A stretch of DNA of 35,559 nucleotides from Dorea sp. AM10-31 (GCF_003435815.1 NZ_QTUV01000013.1:1-35559); one strand, 5' to 3'. Numbered from the stretch's first letter, positions 11,139 through 21,355 are shown. Notes: generated from the letters alone by a model not told the origin. Translations and numbers: made by a program.

Positions 11139-12248
11139 TTAACCAGCCGCATTAAAGTTTACCGGAAGAATCAGGTAAATATAAGTCTCATTGTCATCCT
11201 TGATGAAGCACGGAGCTTTCGCATTCATCAGATAAAGTGTTACTTCCTCGTCATCAATAACTCTTAATGCATCAATCAGAAACTTCGGATTGAATCCGAT
11301 CAGCAGATCCTTACCTTCTTTGTTGATCATAATCTCTTCATTCATGGAGCCAATCTGCGATTTGATCTTCAGTTCCATGATCTCATCACCAATATTGATG
11401 ATAATTGGCTTCTTATCACCTTCTTTGACGAGAAGGGTAGCACGGTCAATACAGTTTAACAATTCTTTTTTGTTAATTCTGACCTTAGTATCATAATCGC
11501 TGGACAGCATCTGATCAATTTTAAAATATTCTCCCTCCAGAAGTCTGGATACAACAACTGTATTATCAAACTCAAATACAATGTGATTGCTTGTGTAAGA
11601 AATATTTACTTTGCTTTCAGCTTCTCCGGATAAAATCTTACTGATCTCGATCAGTGTCTTACCTGGAACAACAAGTTTCTTGTCTGTAACATCTGCATCC
11701 AGAGCAATCTTACGGATGGAGATACGGTGCCCATCCAGAGATACAACCCGAAGCATATTATTCTTAATCTCAAAGAGTTCTCCCGTCATCAGTTTATTAC
11801 TGTCAGAATCAGCAATAGAGAAAATAGTCTGTCTGATTACTTCTTTCAGCGTAAACTGTGATACTTCGATCGATTCGTCTTTTTCGATGATTGGAAGATA
11901 AGAAAATTCATCGCCCGGTTTACCGGAAATATTGAATTTTGCTTTCTCGCAGACAATCGTAGTCTGTAAAGATTCGTCTGTTTCGATAATGACATCACTG
12001 TCTGGAAGTTTTCTTACGATTTCGGAGAAAAACTTCGCGTCAATAGCGATCATACCTCTTTCGATGATCTCACCTTCTATGTCTGTCTGGATACCAAGTT
12101 CCATATCGTTGGCAGTCAGACGGATAATATCTGTTGTAGCATCAATCAATACACATTCAAGGATTGACATTGTTGTTTTTGAAGGTACCGCTTTTGAAAC
12201 AATGCTAACCCCTTTTACAAGATTACTTTTCGTGCAAACAATTTTCAT
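11139..12248 (-). CDS. dnaN: DNA polymerase III beta sliding clamp
   Basis: A 369-aa processivity clamp that forms a ring around DNA, tethers polymerase III, and is a hub for many clamp-binding proteins. The sequence fits the three-repeat clamp fold, beginning MKIVCTKSNLVKGV and ending in the typical LILPV block. I choose the start at 12248 because AAAGGAG lies just upstream and the family starts with MKI; the frame could be read to 12350 but that extension has no support. It is separated from dnaA by about 290 bp that carry DnaA boxes. Confidence 0.97.
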   Translation of the reverse strand: MKIVCTKSNLVKGVSIVSKAVPSKTTMSILECVLIDATTDIIRLTANDMELGIQTDIEGEIIERGMIAIDAKFFSEIVRKLPDSDVIIETDESLQTTIVCEKAKFNISGKPGDEFSYLPIIEKDESIEVSQFTLKEVIRQTIFSIADSDSNKLMTGELFEIKNNMLRVVSLDGHRISIRKIALDADVTDKKLVVPGKTLIEISKILSGEAESKVNISYTSNHIVFEFDNTVVVSRLLEGEYFKIDQMLSSDYDTKVRINKKELLNCIDRATLLVKEGDKKPIIINIGDEIMELKIKSQIGSMNEEIMINKEGKDLLIGFNPKFLIDALRVIDDEEVTLYLMNAKAPCFIKDDNETYIYLILPVNFNAAG

Positions 12249-12535
12249 GTGTGTAAAACTCCTTTCGCGGTGCGCAATATATATTATGTCTATGAAATGC
12301 TTCCGTATCCGTCGCCTTAGGGGATGTGGAAAAGGGGAAAACCCCTTCAAGCCCTCTGTTTATCGGCGTTTCCGGAATTAAAAACTCTGTGGATTTCGAT
12401 GAGAATTCATGGGGATTGTATTGGGATAAAAAAATTCTATCCACCGCGTTGGTTAAAAATCCACATATAATCCCATAATTATCCACAACTATATGAAAGT
12501 TATCCCAAGCCAGTCCACATAATAATTCACATAAA
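12249..12535. other. dnaA-dnaN intergenic region with DnaA boxes
   Basis: This spacer has one perfect DnaA box, TTATCCACA (12479-12487), and near-matches AAATCCACA (12457-12465, and inverted at 12388-12396), CTATCCACC (12438-12446) and AGTCCACA (12512-12519). In B. subtilis the second half of a bipartite oriC lies in this same spacer, so this is the probable dnaN-side part of the origin. It must also hold or transmit the dnaN promoter. Confidence 0.65.
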
Positions 12536-13930
12536 CTAAGCCGGGTTGATCTTCTTCTTAATGATATTGACAGTATTTGCCAGTGTTTCGTCGGTCTCCA
12601 TCTCGGATTCTACCTTTTCAATACCGTATTTGATAGTAGAATGGTCCTTTCCACCAAAAATAGCACCAATTGCTTTTAAAGAAAGCTCTTTGGTAGACAT
12701 CGTACGCATCAGATACATCGCTACCTGACGAGGATTGGCAATTTCTGCGTTTCTTTTTTTGCTCTTAAGATCAGCAATACTGATATTGAAGTGCTCTGCA
12801 ACAATATCCAGTATGAGTTCCGGTGTAACTTCTCGGTTATTATCAGAAGAAATAATATCTTTCAATGCTTCGGCAGCGAGAGATATGTCAATCGTTCCTT
12901 CATTATTATTCAGTCTGTAAAGAGCAATCAGTTTATTAAGAGAACCTTCCAGTTCTCGGATATTTGTCTTGATATTTGTGGCAATGTACTGGATTACATC
13001 TAATGGGATGTTGTATTTTTCAAGCTTGTCCAGTTCGATCTTCTTCTGAAGGATTGCCATACGTGTCTCATAATCCGGAGAAGAAATATCTGCAAGCATA
13101 CCCATCTCAAAACGGGAGCGCAGTCTGGCTTCCAGTGTCTCTATATCCCTTGGCGGGCGGTCACTGGAGATAATGATCTGCTTTCCGGAAGTATGTAAAT
13201 GATTAAAAGTATGGAAAAACTCTTCCTGCGTACTTTCTTTACCAATAATAAACTGGATGTCATCGATTAACAGTACATCAATATTCCGGTACTTTTCGCG
13301 GAACTTTGTCATAGAAGATTCGTTGCCGGATGATTTACCGTTCTTTAATGATTCAATCAGTTCATTCGTGAATGTCTCACTTGTTACATATAAAATCTTT
13401 TTCTTTGGATTCTGATCTAAAATAAAATGTGCAATGGAATGCATCAGATGAGTCTTTCCCAGTCCGACACCTCCGTAGAGAAATAGAGGATTATAAACCT
13501 GTCCCGGCGATTCCGCTACCGCAACGGAAACTGCATGGGCGAAACTGTTATTTCCGCCTACAACAAAAGTGTCAAAAGTGTACTTAGGATTTAGCCCGGC
13601 TCTTTCGGCTACGGACTTCGTACGTTTCTTTTGACTTGCTTCAACTGCCATATTCTGTATTTCATTCAATCGGTCATCATCTTCGGATATGAAAGAAACT
13701 TCGTATTCTTCTCCTGTGATTTCAGCAATGCATACCTTCAAAGGAAGAAGATATTTTTTTTCAATGTATTCAACACTTGAATTCATATTTACCATAATAA
13801 ATACAGTGTTGTTAATGACATCATATACTTTCAGCGGTTTAATCCATGTCGAGAATGATACATTGGATAATTCGTGTTCCACGCGCAAATGTTCTATTAT
13901 TTGCGGCCATTTTTCCTCTACTGTGTTCAT
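12536..13930 (-). CDS. dnaA: Chromosomal replication initiator DnaA
   Basis: A 464-aa AAA+ initiator that binds DnaA boxes, opens the origin and loads the helicase. Domain I is at the N-terminus (WPQIIEHLRVEHEL), followed by a short variable linker. The AAA+ core has Walker A GGVGLGKT (153-160) and Walker B LLIDDIQF, and domain IV shows the DNA-binding signature GGKDHSTIKYGIEKV. Its flanks carry clustered DnaA boxes on both sides, suggesting autoregulation. Length and all motifs are normal. Confidence 0.98.
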   Translation of the reverse strand: MNTVEEKWPQIIEHLRVEHELSNVSFSTWIKPLKVYDVINNTVFIMVNMNSSVEYIEKKYLLPLKVCIAEITGEEYEVSFISEDDDRLNEIQNMAVEASQKKRTKSVAERAGLNPKYTFDTFVVGGNNSFAHAVSVAVAESPGQVYNPLFLYGGVGLGKTHLMHSIAHFILDQNPKKKILYVTSETFTNELIESLKNGKSSGNESSMTKFREKYRNIDVLLIDDIQFIIGKESTQEEFFHTFNHLHTSGKQIIISSDRPPRDIETLEARLRSRFEMGMLADISSPDYETRMAILQKKIELDKLEKYNIPLDVIQYIATNIKTNIRELEGSLNKLIALYRLNNNEGTIDISLAAEALKDIISSDNNREVTPELILDIVAEHFNISIADLKSKKRNAEIANPRQVAMYLMRTMSTKELSLKAIGAIFGGKDHSTIKYGIEKVESEMETDETLANTVNIIKKKINPA

Positions 13931-13961
13931 TTTATAAAACTCCTAATCTTCTATATACTCT

Positions 13962-13967
13962 ATTATA
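13962..13967 (-). promoter_or_regulatory. dnaA: Probable -10 box of dnaA
   Basis: A perfect TATAAT on the minus strand, 32 bp upstream of the dnaA start. No good -35 lies 17 bp further up (TAATCC). Nearby DnaA boxes could give feedback control. Confidence 0.45.
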
Positions 13968-14006
13968 GTTTACATCAAAATGGGGGATTAGGCAACGTTT
14001 AATCAA

Positions 14007-14125
14007 TGTGGATAACTAATTTCCCCCCTGAAAACGGCATATTTGCGTTCGATTTGTGGAAAAAAAAGTTAAAATCCACAAGTTATCCACTGAAATCCAC
14101 AAAGTTTTCCACATTTAGTGGATAA
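14007..14125. other. oriC: oriC: DnaA-box cluster
   Basis: Seven DnaA boxes lie within 119 bp: TTATCCACA inverted (14007-14015), TTTTCCACA inverted (14055-14063), AAATCCACA (14072-14080), TTATCCACT (14083-14091), AAATCCACA (14093-14101), TTTTCCACA (14105-14113) and TTATCCACT inverted (14117-14125). An eighth, weaker site is at 14175-14183. The adjoining 14126-14160 is AT-rich. Genes diverge from this point, dnaA leftward and rpmH rightward, as expected at a bidirectional origin. Confidence 0.88.
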
Positions 14126-14246
14126 TTCCATGATAAATAAGTTCTTACCTATTTATATAAGGCGAAGTGAAAAATGTGGAATACCGGCATATTTATCCCC
14201 ATTAACTAAAATACAAAGAAAAAGTCTATAAACTCGCAGGTTTTGC

Positions 14247-14275
14247 TTGACGTAAAGGAATTTTATGAATATAAT
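14247..14275 (+). promoter_or_regulatory. rpmH: rpmH promoter
   Basis: A -35 box TTGACG (14247-14252), a 17-bp spacer and a perfect -10 TATAAT (14270-14275). It drives rpmH and probably the rnpA-yidD-yidC-jag operon. Confidence 0.88.
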
Positions 14276-14337
14276 AAAAAATGATGTCTATAGAAAACTG
14301 AGGGATAACCCTTAAAAATATAAGGAGGTGGATATCA

Positions 14338-14472
14338 ATGAAAATGACATTCCAGCCAAAAAAGAGACAAAGAGCTAAAGTTCATGGTTTCAGATCAAGA
14401 ATGAGCACTGCAGGCGGAAGAAAAGTTCTTGCAGCAAGAAGAGCAAAAGGAAGAAAGAAATTATCAGCGTAG
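14338..14472 (+). CDS. rpmH: 50S ribosomal protein L34
   Basis: A 44-aa highly basic ribosomal protein that opens [18 protein letters not shown] and ends GRKKLSA, matching the universal L34 pattern. The start follows AAGGAGGTG with normal spacing. L34 binds 23S rRNA in the large subunit. Its place between dnaA/oriC and rnpA is conserved throughout bacteria. A GGCC hairpin follows the stop codon directly, which may lower transcription into rnpA. Confidence 0.98.
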   Translation: MKMTFQPKKRQRAKVHGFRSRMSTAGGRKVLAARRAKGRKKLSA

Positions 14473-14493
14473 GCCGCATATATGTGGCCTTTT
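14472..14493 (+). terminator. Leaky terminator-like hairpin after rpmH
   Basis: GGCCGCA, loop TATA and TGTGGCC form a 7-bp stem with one G-U pair, followed by TTTT. The short T-run suggests partial termination, fitting the need for far more L34 than RnpA. Confidence 0.55.
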
Positions 14494-14521
14494 CTTCTCT
14501 CAAAATTAGGAGAAAATGAAA

Positions 14522-14857
14522 ATGAAATATTCCGAATCATTAAAAAAAAACAGGGATTTCCGTTTAGTATATAAGGAAGGAAAATCCTGTGCAAACAAAT
14601 ATCTGGTCATGTATATTCGAGAGAATCATTCAGATGTAAACAGATTGGGAATATCTGTAAGTAAAAAAGTTGGAAATAGTATAGTACGTCATAGAATAAC
14701 GAGATTAATTAGAGAGAGTTATCGACTACAAGAAGAGCACTTCAAGTGTGGATGGGATCTGGTTGTAATTGCCAGAGCCGGTGCGAAAGGAAAAACATAT
14801 CGAGAAATAGAGAGCGCATTGATCCATCTTGGAACTCTTCATGAATTATATATATGA
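14522..14857 (+). CDS. rnpA: Ribonuclease P protein component
   Basis: A 111-aa basic protein subunit of RNase P, which binds the catalytic RNA and pre-tRNA leaders to mature tRNA 5' ends. The signature block GNSIVRHRITRLIRESYR is present, with NRLGISVSKKV before it. Two in-frame ATGs are possible: 14516 is only 3 nt from AGGAG, while 14522 gives a normal 9-nt gap, so I use 14522 (MKYSESLKKN). It follows rpmH and is followed after 11 bp by yidD. Confidence 0.95.
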   Translation: MKYSESLKKNRDFRLVYKEGKSCANKYLVMYIRENHSDVNRLGISVSKKVGNSIVRHRITRLIRESYRLQEEHFKCGWDLVVIARAGAKGKTYREIESALIHLGTLHELYI

Positions 14858-14868
14858 GGTAGCGTGTT

Positions 14869-15081
14869 ATGAAAAGAATTCTGTTGGCATATATCAGATT
14901 CTATCAGAAATATTTATCGAACCTCAAAGGATCATCGACCTGTAAATATTATCCGACCTGCTCCTGTTATGCAAAAGAAGCAATTGAAAAATACGGAGCA
15001 TGGAAAGGCGGAAGACTTGCGTTATGGAGAATATTGAGATGCAATCCATTTTCAAAGGGAGGCGTTGATCCAGTTCCATAA
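14869..15081 (+). CDS. yidD: Membrane protein insertion efficiency factor YidD
   Basis: A 70-aa protein matching the small Cys-rich YidD family: [20 protein letters not shown], then [16 protein letters not shown] and [12 protein letters not shown]. It is a membrane-associated factor thought to help YidC insert proteins. It is encoded between rnpA and yidC, as in most bacteria. Length is a little short of the enterobacterial protein but usual for Clostridia. Confidence 0.95.
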   Translation: MKRILLAYIRFYQKYLSNLKGSSTCKYYPTCSCYAKEAIEKYGAWKGGRLALWRILRCNPFSKGGVDPVP

Positions 15082-15110
15082 AAAATGTAGTTACGATGGA
15101 GGAAGAACGA

Positions 15111-16169
15111 ATGACTGTAAGTTTACTGACTGCAGCAAACTGGCCGCTCGTAGGACAGTTATGCTGGCTATTAGGTAAAGTAATGAGTTTTATCTATGAC
15201 TTCTTAGATAAGGCTCTGCCCTCAGATAATGGGCTTGTAGGATTATCAATTATCATCTATACGATTCTGGTATATACTTGTATGCTTCCATTGACGATCA
15301 ATCAGCAGAGATCATCTAAAATGATGGCTGTGATCAACCCGGAAGTGCAGAAAATTCAGAAAAAGTATAAAAACAAAAAAGATCAGGCTTCTATGATGAA
15401 GCAGCAGGAAGAAATCCAGCAGGTATATGACAAATATGGAACTTCCATGATGGGAGGATGCCTTCCGCTGTTAATCCAGATGCCGTTCCTGTTTGCATTA
15501 TATCCGGTTATTTATAATATTCAGCAGTATGTACCGGCAATCAAAGGAGCTCCGGCTGCAGTAAACAGATTTATCACAATACCGGATCTTACCGTATCTC
15601 CGGCTGCTATGCTGAAGAACAGTGGATCATACGGAATGCCGGCAATTGTGATCATGATCACGGCAATCGTGCTTCCGCTTCTTTCAGCTGGAACACAGTA
15701 TGTAAGTATGAAACTGTCCCAGGCAATTTCCGGACAGCAGCAGATGGATAAAGATAATCCGATGGCAGGAACTATGAAGACAATGAATATGACAATGCCT
15801 CTGTTCTCTGTATTCATGGTATTTACATTGCCGACTGGTATCGGTATTTACTGGATCATCAGTGCGTTAGTACGTTGTGTACAGCAGGTATTTATCAACA
15901 AACACCTGCAGAAGATGTCTGTTGAAGATCTGGTAGAAAAGAATAAAGAAAAAGCAGAAAAGAAACGTGCAAAGAGAAGCGAGAAAGCAGAGAAGATCAA
16001 TGCAATGGCTCAGATGAATACGAAAAACATTTCTGAGAAATCAAGTCTGGGTGTTTCTGATGCTGAAAAAGAGAAAAAGCTTGAAAAAGCAAGAAAGAAT
16101 GCAGCGAATGCAAAAGAAGGAAGTCTTGCAGCGAAAGCCAATATGGTTAGAAAATTCAATGAGGACAAA
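15111..16169 (+). CDS. yidC: Membrane protein insertase YidC/SpoIIIJ
   Basis: A 352-353-aa insertase of the YidC/Oxa1/Alb3 family, which folds and inserts membrane proteins with or without Sec. Hydrophobic segments are visible near residues 25-45, 55-70, 115-135, 180-200 and 235-260. The block MGGCLPLLIQMPFLFALYPV is typical. The C-terminal 80 residues are highly basic with KEKAEKKRAKR, a ribosome-contacting tail. I choose 15111 over the in-frame ATG at 15096 because GGAGGAAG lies between them with proper spacing to 15111. No lipobox is seen, unlike B. subtilis SpoIIIJ. The stop codon ends at 16172. Confidence 0.95.
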
Positions 16170-16183
16170 TAGGGGGCGCTATT

Positions 16184-17032
16184 ATGGACGGTTACATTAC
16201 TGTATCAGCTAAAACATTGGATGATGCGATTACAGAAGCATTGATCCAGCTTGGTGTGACAAGTGATCATTTAGATTACGAAGTAATTGAGAAAGGAAGT
16301 GCCGGATTTCTTGGAATCGGCATGAAGCAGGCAGTAATAAAGGCGCGCAGAAAACAAGAGGAACCTGTAGAGGAACCGGTTGTTGAAGAAGTAGAAGAAA
16401 AGCCTGTTAAAAAAGAAGTAAAAGAATTTAAAGAAGAGAAAAAAGATTTTCATAAAAAAGAATTCCACAAAAAAGAGCATGTGAAAAAAGATAATTTCAA
16501 AAAAGAGGCTCCAAAGAAGGAATTTGTGAAAAAAGAAGTTCCGAAGAGAGAAGTTGAACTTGCTCCTGTTGAAGATGCGACAAAAGAAGCATGTGTGAAA
16601 TTTGTAAAAGATGTACTCGCTGCAATGGATATGAACGATGTTGAAGTGAAAGCAGAGATTGATGAAGAAGGTGCTCTGAGCATCACGATGGACGGAAAGA
16701 ATATGGGTATTCTGATTGGAAAACGTGGACAGACACTGGATTCCCTGCAGTATCTTACAAACAGAGTTGCAAACAAAATGCAGGATGGTTATGTCAGAGT
16801 AAAACTCGATACAGAAGATTACAGAAGAAGAAGAAAACAGACATTAGAAAATCTTGCAAAGAACATTGCAAGCAAAGTAAAGAGAACAAGAAGATCTGTT
16901 TCTCTTGAGCCGATGAATCCTTATGAAAGAAGAATTATTCATTCTGCTCTTCAGTCTGATTCTGCTGTATCTACACATAGCGAAGGTGAAGAACCGTACA
17001 GAAGAGTTGTAGTAACATTGGTAAGAAGATAA
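16184..17032 (+). CDS. jag: Jag/KhpB RNA-binding protein
   Basis: A 282-aa protein with three parts: an N-terminal Jag_N domain (VSAKTLDDAITEALIQLG), a Lys/Glu-rich linker with repeated KKEF/KKEV units from about residue 65 to 125, and C-terminal KH (GILIGKRGQTLDSLQYL) plus R3H (MNPYERRIIHSAL) domains. It is an RNA-binding partner in cell elongation and division control, encoded next to yidC in most Firmicutes. The unusually long basic-acidic linker is low-complexity. GGGGGCG precedes the start, and a terminator follows the gene. Confidence 0.95.
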   Translation: MDGYITVSAKTLDDAITEALIQLGVTSDHLDYEVIEKGSAGFLGIGMKQAVIKARRKQEEPVEEPVVEEVEEKPVKKEVKEFKEEKKDFHKKEFHKKEHVKKDNFKKEAPKKEFVKKEVPKREVELAPVEDATKEACVKFVKDVLAAMDMNDVEVKAEIDEEGALSITMDGKNMGILIGKRGQTLDSLQYLTNRVANKMQDGYVRVKLDTEDYRRRRKQTLENLAKNIASKVKRTRRSVSLEPMNPYERRIIHSALQSDSAVSTHSEGEEPYRRVVVTLVRR

Positions 17033-17041
17033 AGAAAGAAA

Positions 17042-17071
17042 AAATAGGGGTTTTGATGACCTCTATTTTTT
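17042..17071 (+). terminator. Terminator between jag and mnmE
   Basis: AAATAGGGG pairs with CCTCTATTT (one G-U pair) and is followed by a T-run. It separates the rpmH-jag operon from mnmE, whose ribosome-binding site begins about 30 bp later. Confidence 0.75.
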
Positions 17072-17113
17072 ATATAACGAAAAATGCAATTTTATGTTAT
17101 TAGGAGGAATTCG

Positions 17114-18535
17114 ATGAATTATAATGAGCAGACCACTATTGCTGCTATTTCAACGGCTATGAGTAATTCCGGAATCGGTATTGTACGAATGACAGGAGAA
17201 GATTCTGTTGAAATTGCAGATCGTATTTATCGTGGAAAAAAGAATAAAAAGCTTAGTGAGCAGATGTCACATACCATTCATTATGGCTATATATGCGATG
17301 GTGACGAGGTGATCGATGAAGTCCTTGTAATGCTGATGCGTGGTCCACATACTTATACAGGAGAAGATACTGTGGAAATCAACTGCCATGGCGGTGTGTA
17401 TGTGGTGAAAAAAGTGCTAGAGACAGTGATCAAATATGGAGCAAGACCGGCGGAACCAGGTGAATTTACAAAAAGAGCATTTTTAAATGGAAAAATGGAT
17501 CTTTCCCAGGCAGAGGCAGTAGGAGATCTGATTACTGCTCAGAATGAATATGCATTGAAAAGCTCTGTCAGCCAGTTGAAAGGAAATGTAAAAGAGAAGA
17601 TTTCAAACATCAGACAGAAAATTATTTATCATACAGCATTTATTGAAACAGCGTTAGATGATCCGGAACATATCAGTGTGGATGGATACGGAGAAAAGTT
17701 GAAAGTAACAGTGGACGAACTGCTCGGTGATATCAGACATCTGTTGGACACATGTGATGATGGAAGAATTCTGAAAGAGGGTGTGAATACTGTAATTTTG
17801 GGAAAACCGAATGCCGGAAAATCATCGCTTATGAATGCATTTCTTGGGGAAGACAGAGCAATTGTAACGGATATTGCCGGTACAACAAGAGATGTACTGG
17901 AAGAACATATCAATTTACAGGGAATTTCTCTGAATATCATGGATACTGCAGGAATCCGTGATACAGAAGACATTGTTGAGAAGATTGGTGTAGATAAAGC
18001 AATCAATTATGCAAAAGATGCGGATCTGATTTTATTTGTAATTGACGCGTCATCTGAACTTGATGAAAATGATATCGAGATTCTGAAGATGATACAGGGA
18101 AAACAGGCAATTATCTTGCTAAATAAGTCAGATTTAGATATGATAGTTACGAAAAAAGTAATTGAAAATAAAGTGAATGAATTACAGCCTGTAAATTCGA
18201 GTGAGACAGAAAATCATAACCCGATCATTGAAGTTTCTGCGAAAGAGAAGAGTGGAATTGCGGAGTTTGAGCAGATTTTAAAAGACATGTTCTATGATGG
18301 GAAACTGACATTTAATGACGAGATTTATATTACAAATGTTCGTCAGAAAACAGCACTTCAGGAAGCGTACAGATCACTTCAGAAGGTAAATGAAAGTATT
18401 GAAATGGGAATGCCGGAAGATTTTTATTCCATTGATCTGTTAGATGCATATGAATCACTCGGCAGTATCACAGGCGAGACAATAGGAGAGGATCTTGTAA
18501 ATGAAATATTCAGCAAATTCTGTATGGGAAAATAA
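17114..18535 (+). CDS. mnmE: tRNA modification GTPase MnmE
   Basis: A 473-aa GTPase that, with MnmG, installs the cmnm5 group on wobble U34 of certain tRNAs. The N-terminal folate-binding domain shows [13 protein letters not shown]. The G domain has G1 GKPNAGKSS (from residue 230), G2 DIAGTTRD, G3 DTAG and G4 NKSD. The C-terminus is FCMGK, the C-x-G-K motif essential for catalysis. I choose 17114, preceded by TAGGAGG, over a longer frame from 17084. Its last 35 bp overlap mnmG, so the two are likely translationally coupled. Confidence 0.96.
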   Translation: MNYNEQTTIAAISTAMSNSGIGIVRMTGEDSVEIADRIYRGKKNKKLSEQMSHTIHYGYICDGDEVIDEVLVMLMRGPHTYTGEDTVEINCHGGVYVVKKVLETVIKYGARPAEPGEFTKRAFLNGKMDLSQAEAVGDLITAQNEYALKSSVSQLKGNVKEKISNIRQKIIYHTAFIETALDDPEHISVDGYGEKLKVTVDELLGDIRHLLDTCDDGRILKEGVNTVILGKPNAGKSSLMNAFLGEDRAIVTDIAGTTRDVLEEHINLQGISLNIMDTAGIRDTEDIVEKIGVDKAINYAKDADLILFVIDASSELDENDIEILKMIQGKQAIILLNKSDLDMIVTKKVIENKVNELQPVNSSETENHNPIIEVSAKEKSGIAEFEQILKDMFYDGKLTFNDEIYITNVRQKTALQEAYRSLQKVNESIEMGMPEDFYSIDLLDAYESLGSITGETIGEDLVNEIFSKFCMGK

Positions 18536-20411
18536 AGATCAATATGATGTAGCAGTGATCGGGGCCGGTCATGCAGGGTGTGAGGCGGCTCTGGCGTGTG
18601 CACGACTTGGTTTTCGTACAATTGTATTTACTGTCAGTGTAGACAGTATTGCACTTATGCCGTGCAATCCGAATATTGGAGGAAGTTCTAAGGGACACCT
18701 TGTAAAAGAAGTGGATGCACTCGGTGGAGAGATGGGGAAAGTCATTGACCAGACATTTATCCAGTCCAAAATGCTAAACAAATCCAAAGGACCTGCAGTA
18801 CATTCACTGCGTGCACAGGCTGATAAGAATGAATACAGCAAAACGATGCGCCAGGTTCTGGAAAATCAGGAGAATCTGGAGATTAAGCAGGCCGAGATTG
18901 TGAATATTCTTACTGAAAATGATGAAGTGACAGGAGTTCAGTTGTATTCTGGGATGATTTACCGGTGCAAAGCTGTTATTTTATGTACAGGAACTTATTT
19001 GAAATCACGCTGTGTTTACGGTGATGTGAGCATGAGTACAGGACCAAATGGATTACAGTCAGCAAATTATCTTACGGATTGTCTGAAAGAGCTTGGAATT
19101 AAGATGTATCGTTTTAAAACGGGAACACCGGCGAGAATTGACAAGAATTCCATTGATTTCAGTAAAATGGAAGAGCAGTTTGGTGATGAGAGAATTGTTC
19201 CGTTTTCATTTACAACAAATCCAAACGATGTGCAGATTGATCAGGCATCTTGCTGGCTGACTTATACAAATGAAGAGACTCATCGGATCATTCGTGAAAA
19301 TCTCGATCGTTCACCACTATATTCGGGAATGATAGAGGGAACAGGACCAAGATATTGTCCTTCAATTGAAGATAAGGTTGTAAAATTTGCCGATAAAAAT
19401 CGTCATCAGGTATTTATCGAGCCGGAAGGACTTGGAACAAATGAGATGTATGTAGGTGGAATGTCCAGTTCGTTGCCAGAAGATGTGCAATATGCGATGT
19501 ACAGATCAGTTCCGGGACTTGAAAATGCAAAAATTGTTCGAAATGCATATGCAATTGAATATGATTGTATTGACGGAAGACAGTTAAAACCGTCTCTTGA
19601 ATTCAAAAATATTCATGGGCTGTTCAGTGCCGGACAGTTTAATGGAAGTTCAGGATATGAAGAAGCAGCGGCACAGGGAATTGTTGCAGGTATTAATGCA
19701 GCGAGAATGCTACAAGGAAAAGAACCAATGATTTTGGACCGTTCAGAGGCGTATATTGGTGTGCTGATCGATGATATTGTTACAAAAGAAAGTCATGAGC
19801 CATATCGTATGATGACATCAAGAGCAGAATACAGATTACTGCTTCGTCAGGATAATGCAGATCAGAGGTTAACAAAAAAAGGTTACGAAGTCGGTCTGAT
19901 CAATGAAGAAAGATATCAGCGTTTACTGAAAAAAGAAGAGTTGATTAAAAACGAAATAGAACGTGTAGAACATGCAAATGTCGGCGCAAATGAGAAAGTA
20001 CAGACATTATTAAAAGAATGTGGAAGTACACCACTTTCTTCTGGTTCCACAATTGCGGAACTGATCCGAAGACCAGAGCTGACATATGATATGTTAAAGC
20101 CGATTGATGATGCAAGACCGGATTTTCCGAAAAATCTTGCAGAAGAAGTAGCAGAGCAGGTTAATATTTGCATTAAGTATGCTGGATATATTACAAGACA
20201 GATGCGACAGGTAGAGCAGTTTAAGAAGCTGGAACGTAAGAAAATACCGGATGATATTGATTATGATAAAGTAAACAGTTTGCGTATCGAGGCGATTCAG
20301 AAGCTGAAAGAACACAGACCAGCATCAATCGGACAGGCATCCAGGATTTCCGGAGTATCTCCGGCAGACATATCAGTTCTGTTAATATACCTTGGAGGGG
20401 TATATAAGTAG
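18501..20411 (+). CDS. mnmG: tRNA uridine 5-carboxymethylaminomethyl modification enzyme MnmG
   Basis: A 636-aa FAD- and NADH-dependent partner of MnmE. The N-terminal dinucleotide fold is [19 protein letters not shown] (from about residue 19), followed by the family blocks [20 protein letters not shown] and [15 protein letters not shown], and a helical C-terminal domain ending in [24 protein letters not shown] sequence. The ATG at 18501 is inside mnmE, with GGAGAGG 13 nt upstream; no later start keeps the Rossmann fold. The strong overlap supports equal production of both subunits. Confidence 0.96.
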   Translation: MKYSANSVWENKDQYDVAVIGAGHAGCEAALACARLGFRTIVFTVSVDSIALMPCNPNIGGSSKGHLVKEVDALGGEMGKVIDQTFIQSKMLNKSKGPAVHSLRAQADKNEYSKTMRQVLENQENLEIKQAEIVNILTENDEVTGVQLYSGMIYRCKAVILCTGTYLKSRCVYGDVSMSTGPNGLQSANYLTDCLKELGIKMYRFKTGTPARIDKNSIDFSKMEEQFGDERIVPFSFTTNPNDVQIDQASCWLTYTNEETHRIIRENLDRSPLYSGMIEGTGPRYCPSIEDKVVKFADKNRHQVFIEPEGLGTNEMYVGGMSSSLPEDVQYAMYRSVPGLENAKIVRNAYAIEYDCIDGRQLKPSLEFKNIHGLFSAGQFNGSSGYEEAAAQGIVAGINAARMLQGKEPMILDRSEAYIGVLIDDIVTKESHEPYRMMTSRAEYRLLLRQDNADQRLTKKGYEVGLINEERYQRLLKKEELIKNEIERVEHANVGANEKVQTLLKECGSTPLSSGSTIAELIRRPELTYDMLKPIDDARPDFPKNLAEEVAEQVNICIKYAGYITRQMRQVEQFKKLERKKIPDDIDYDKVNSLRIEAIQKLKEHRPASIGQASRISGVSPADISVLLIYLGGVYK

Positions 20412-20554
20412 CATGGTAGCTGTTGTTTAAAAGAGTGTTTAATGGTATATAATATATATAACATTAATAACATCCAAAGAAAAATATATGTATCATAAGT
20501 TTGGGATAATATCTCAAACATTGTATATGAGAGTTGAGAGTAAAGGTAATATAT

Positions 20555-21271
20555 ATGCATAAAGAAATATTAAATAAAAAAATGGAAGAAATAGGGATAC
20601 AGTTAAGTGATATGCAAACAGAGCAATTTCTTACTTATTATGATATGTTGATCGAACGTAATAAAGTAATGAATCTCACTGCAATTACGGAATATGACGA
20701 TGTAGTAGAAAAGCATTTTGTGGATAGTGTATCTCTGATCAAGGCATTGGATGAAGAAGAAGTTAAAAATGTAATTGATATAGGGACAGGAGCAGGATTT
20801 CCGGGGATTCCATTAAAAATTGTGTTTCCACACCTTAAAGTGACATTATTGGACTCACTAAATAAAAGAATAAAATTTCTGAATGACGTTATTGGAGCAT
20901 TAGAATTGGAGAATATTGAAACAATTCATGGAAGAGCTGAAGATTTTGCAAAGCAGGAAATATATAGAGAACAGTATGATCTGTGCGTGTCCAGAGCAGT
21001 AGCAAATCTTGCTACTTTATCTGAATACTGCTTGCCTTATGTAAAGGTAGGGGGATATTTTATATCCTATAAGTCCGGTGAGATAGAAGAGGAATTACAG
21101 CAATCGAAACGTGCAGTAAGTATACTTGGAGGTACACTGGGTGATGTTATAAAATTTGCACTTCCGGGAACAGATATCGGTCGTTCTTTTGTGAAAATAA
21201 AGAAAGTAAAGAATACCGGTAAGAAATATCCAAGAAAAGCAGGATTGCCATCGAAGGAGCCATTGGTGTAA
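20555..21271 (+). CDS. rsmG: 16S rRNA (guanine527-N7)-methyltransferase RsmG
   Basis: A 238-aa SAM-dependent methyltransferase (GidB) that methylates G527 in the 530 loop of 16S rRNA; its loss gives low-level streptomycin resistance in other bacteria. The SAM-binding motif I is DIGTGAGFPGIPLKI, followed by LLDSLNKRIKFLNDV and the catalytic-region block SRAVANLATL. The start at 20555 (MHKEILNKKMEE) matches the family and follows AAAGGT; 20534 would only add seven residues. About 140 bp of AT-rich DNA separates it from mnmG, so it may have its own promoter. A strong terminator follows. Confidence 0.95.
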   Translation: MHKEILNKKMEEIGIQLSDMQTEQFLTYYDMLIERNKVMNLTAITEYDDVVEKHFVDSVSLIKALDEEEVKNVIDIGTGAGFPGIPLKIVFPHLKVTLLDSLNKRIKFLNDVIGALELENIETIHGRAEDFAKQEIYREQYDLCVSRAVANLATLSEYCLPYVKVGGYFISYKSGEIEEELQQSKRAVSILGGTLGDVIKFALPGTDIGRSFVKIKKVKNTGKKYPRKAGLPSKEPLV

Positions 21272-21289
21272 AAAGAATATAGGATAATA

Positions 21290-21337
21290 AAAAAGATGAA
21301 TGTACGTAGCGCATGGGGCAGGCACATTCATCTTTTT
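21290..21337. terminator. Bidirectional terminator of rsmG and alpha/beta-hydrolase gene
   Basis: AAAAAGATGAATGT (21290-21303) and ACATTCATCTTTTT (21324-21337) form a perfect 14-bp stem with A/T runs on both flanks. It lies between two converging genes. Confidence 0.9.
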
Positions 21338-21355
21338 GCTTTACCTTGTATAATA

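Noticed and set aside
12332..12347. Hairpin AAGGGG-AAAA-CCCCTT in the dnaN leader
   Set aside because: A 6-bp stem; on the transcribed strand the T-run is in the loop, with only a short TTTT after it, so I do not call a terminator.
20412..20554. Possible promoter before rsmG (TTGTTT with TATAAT, 19-bp spacer)
   Set aside because: Spacer is too long and the region is so AT-rich that TATAAT-like strings are common.
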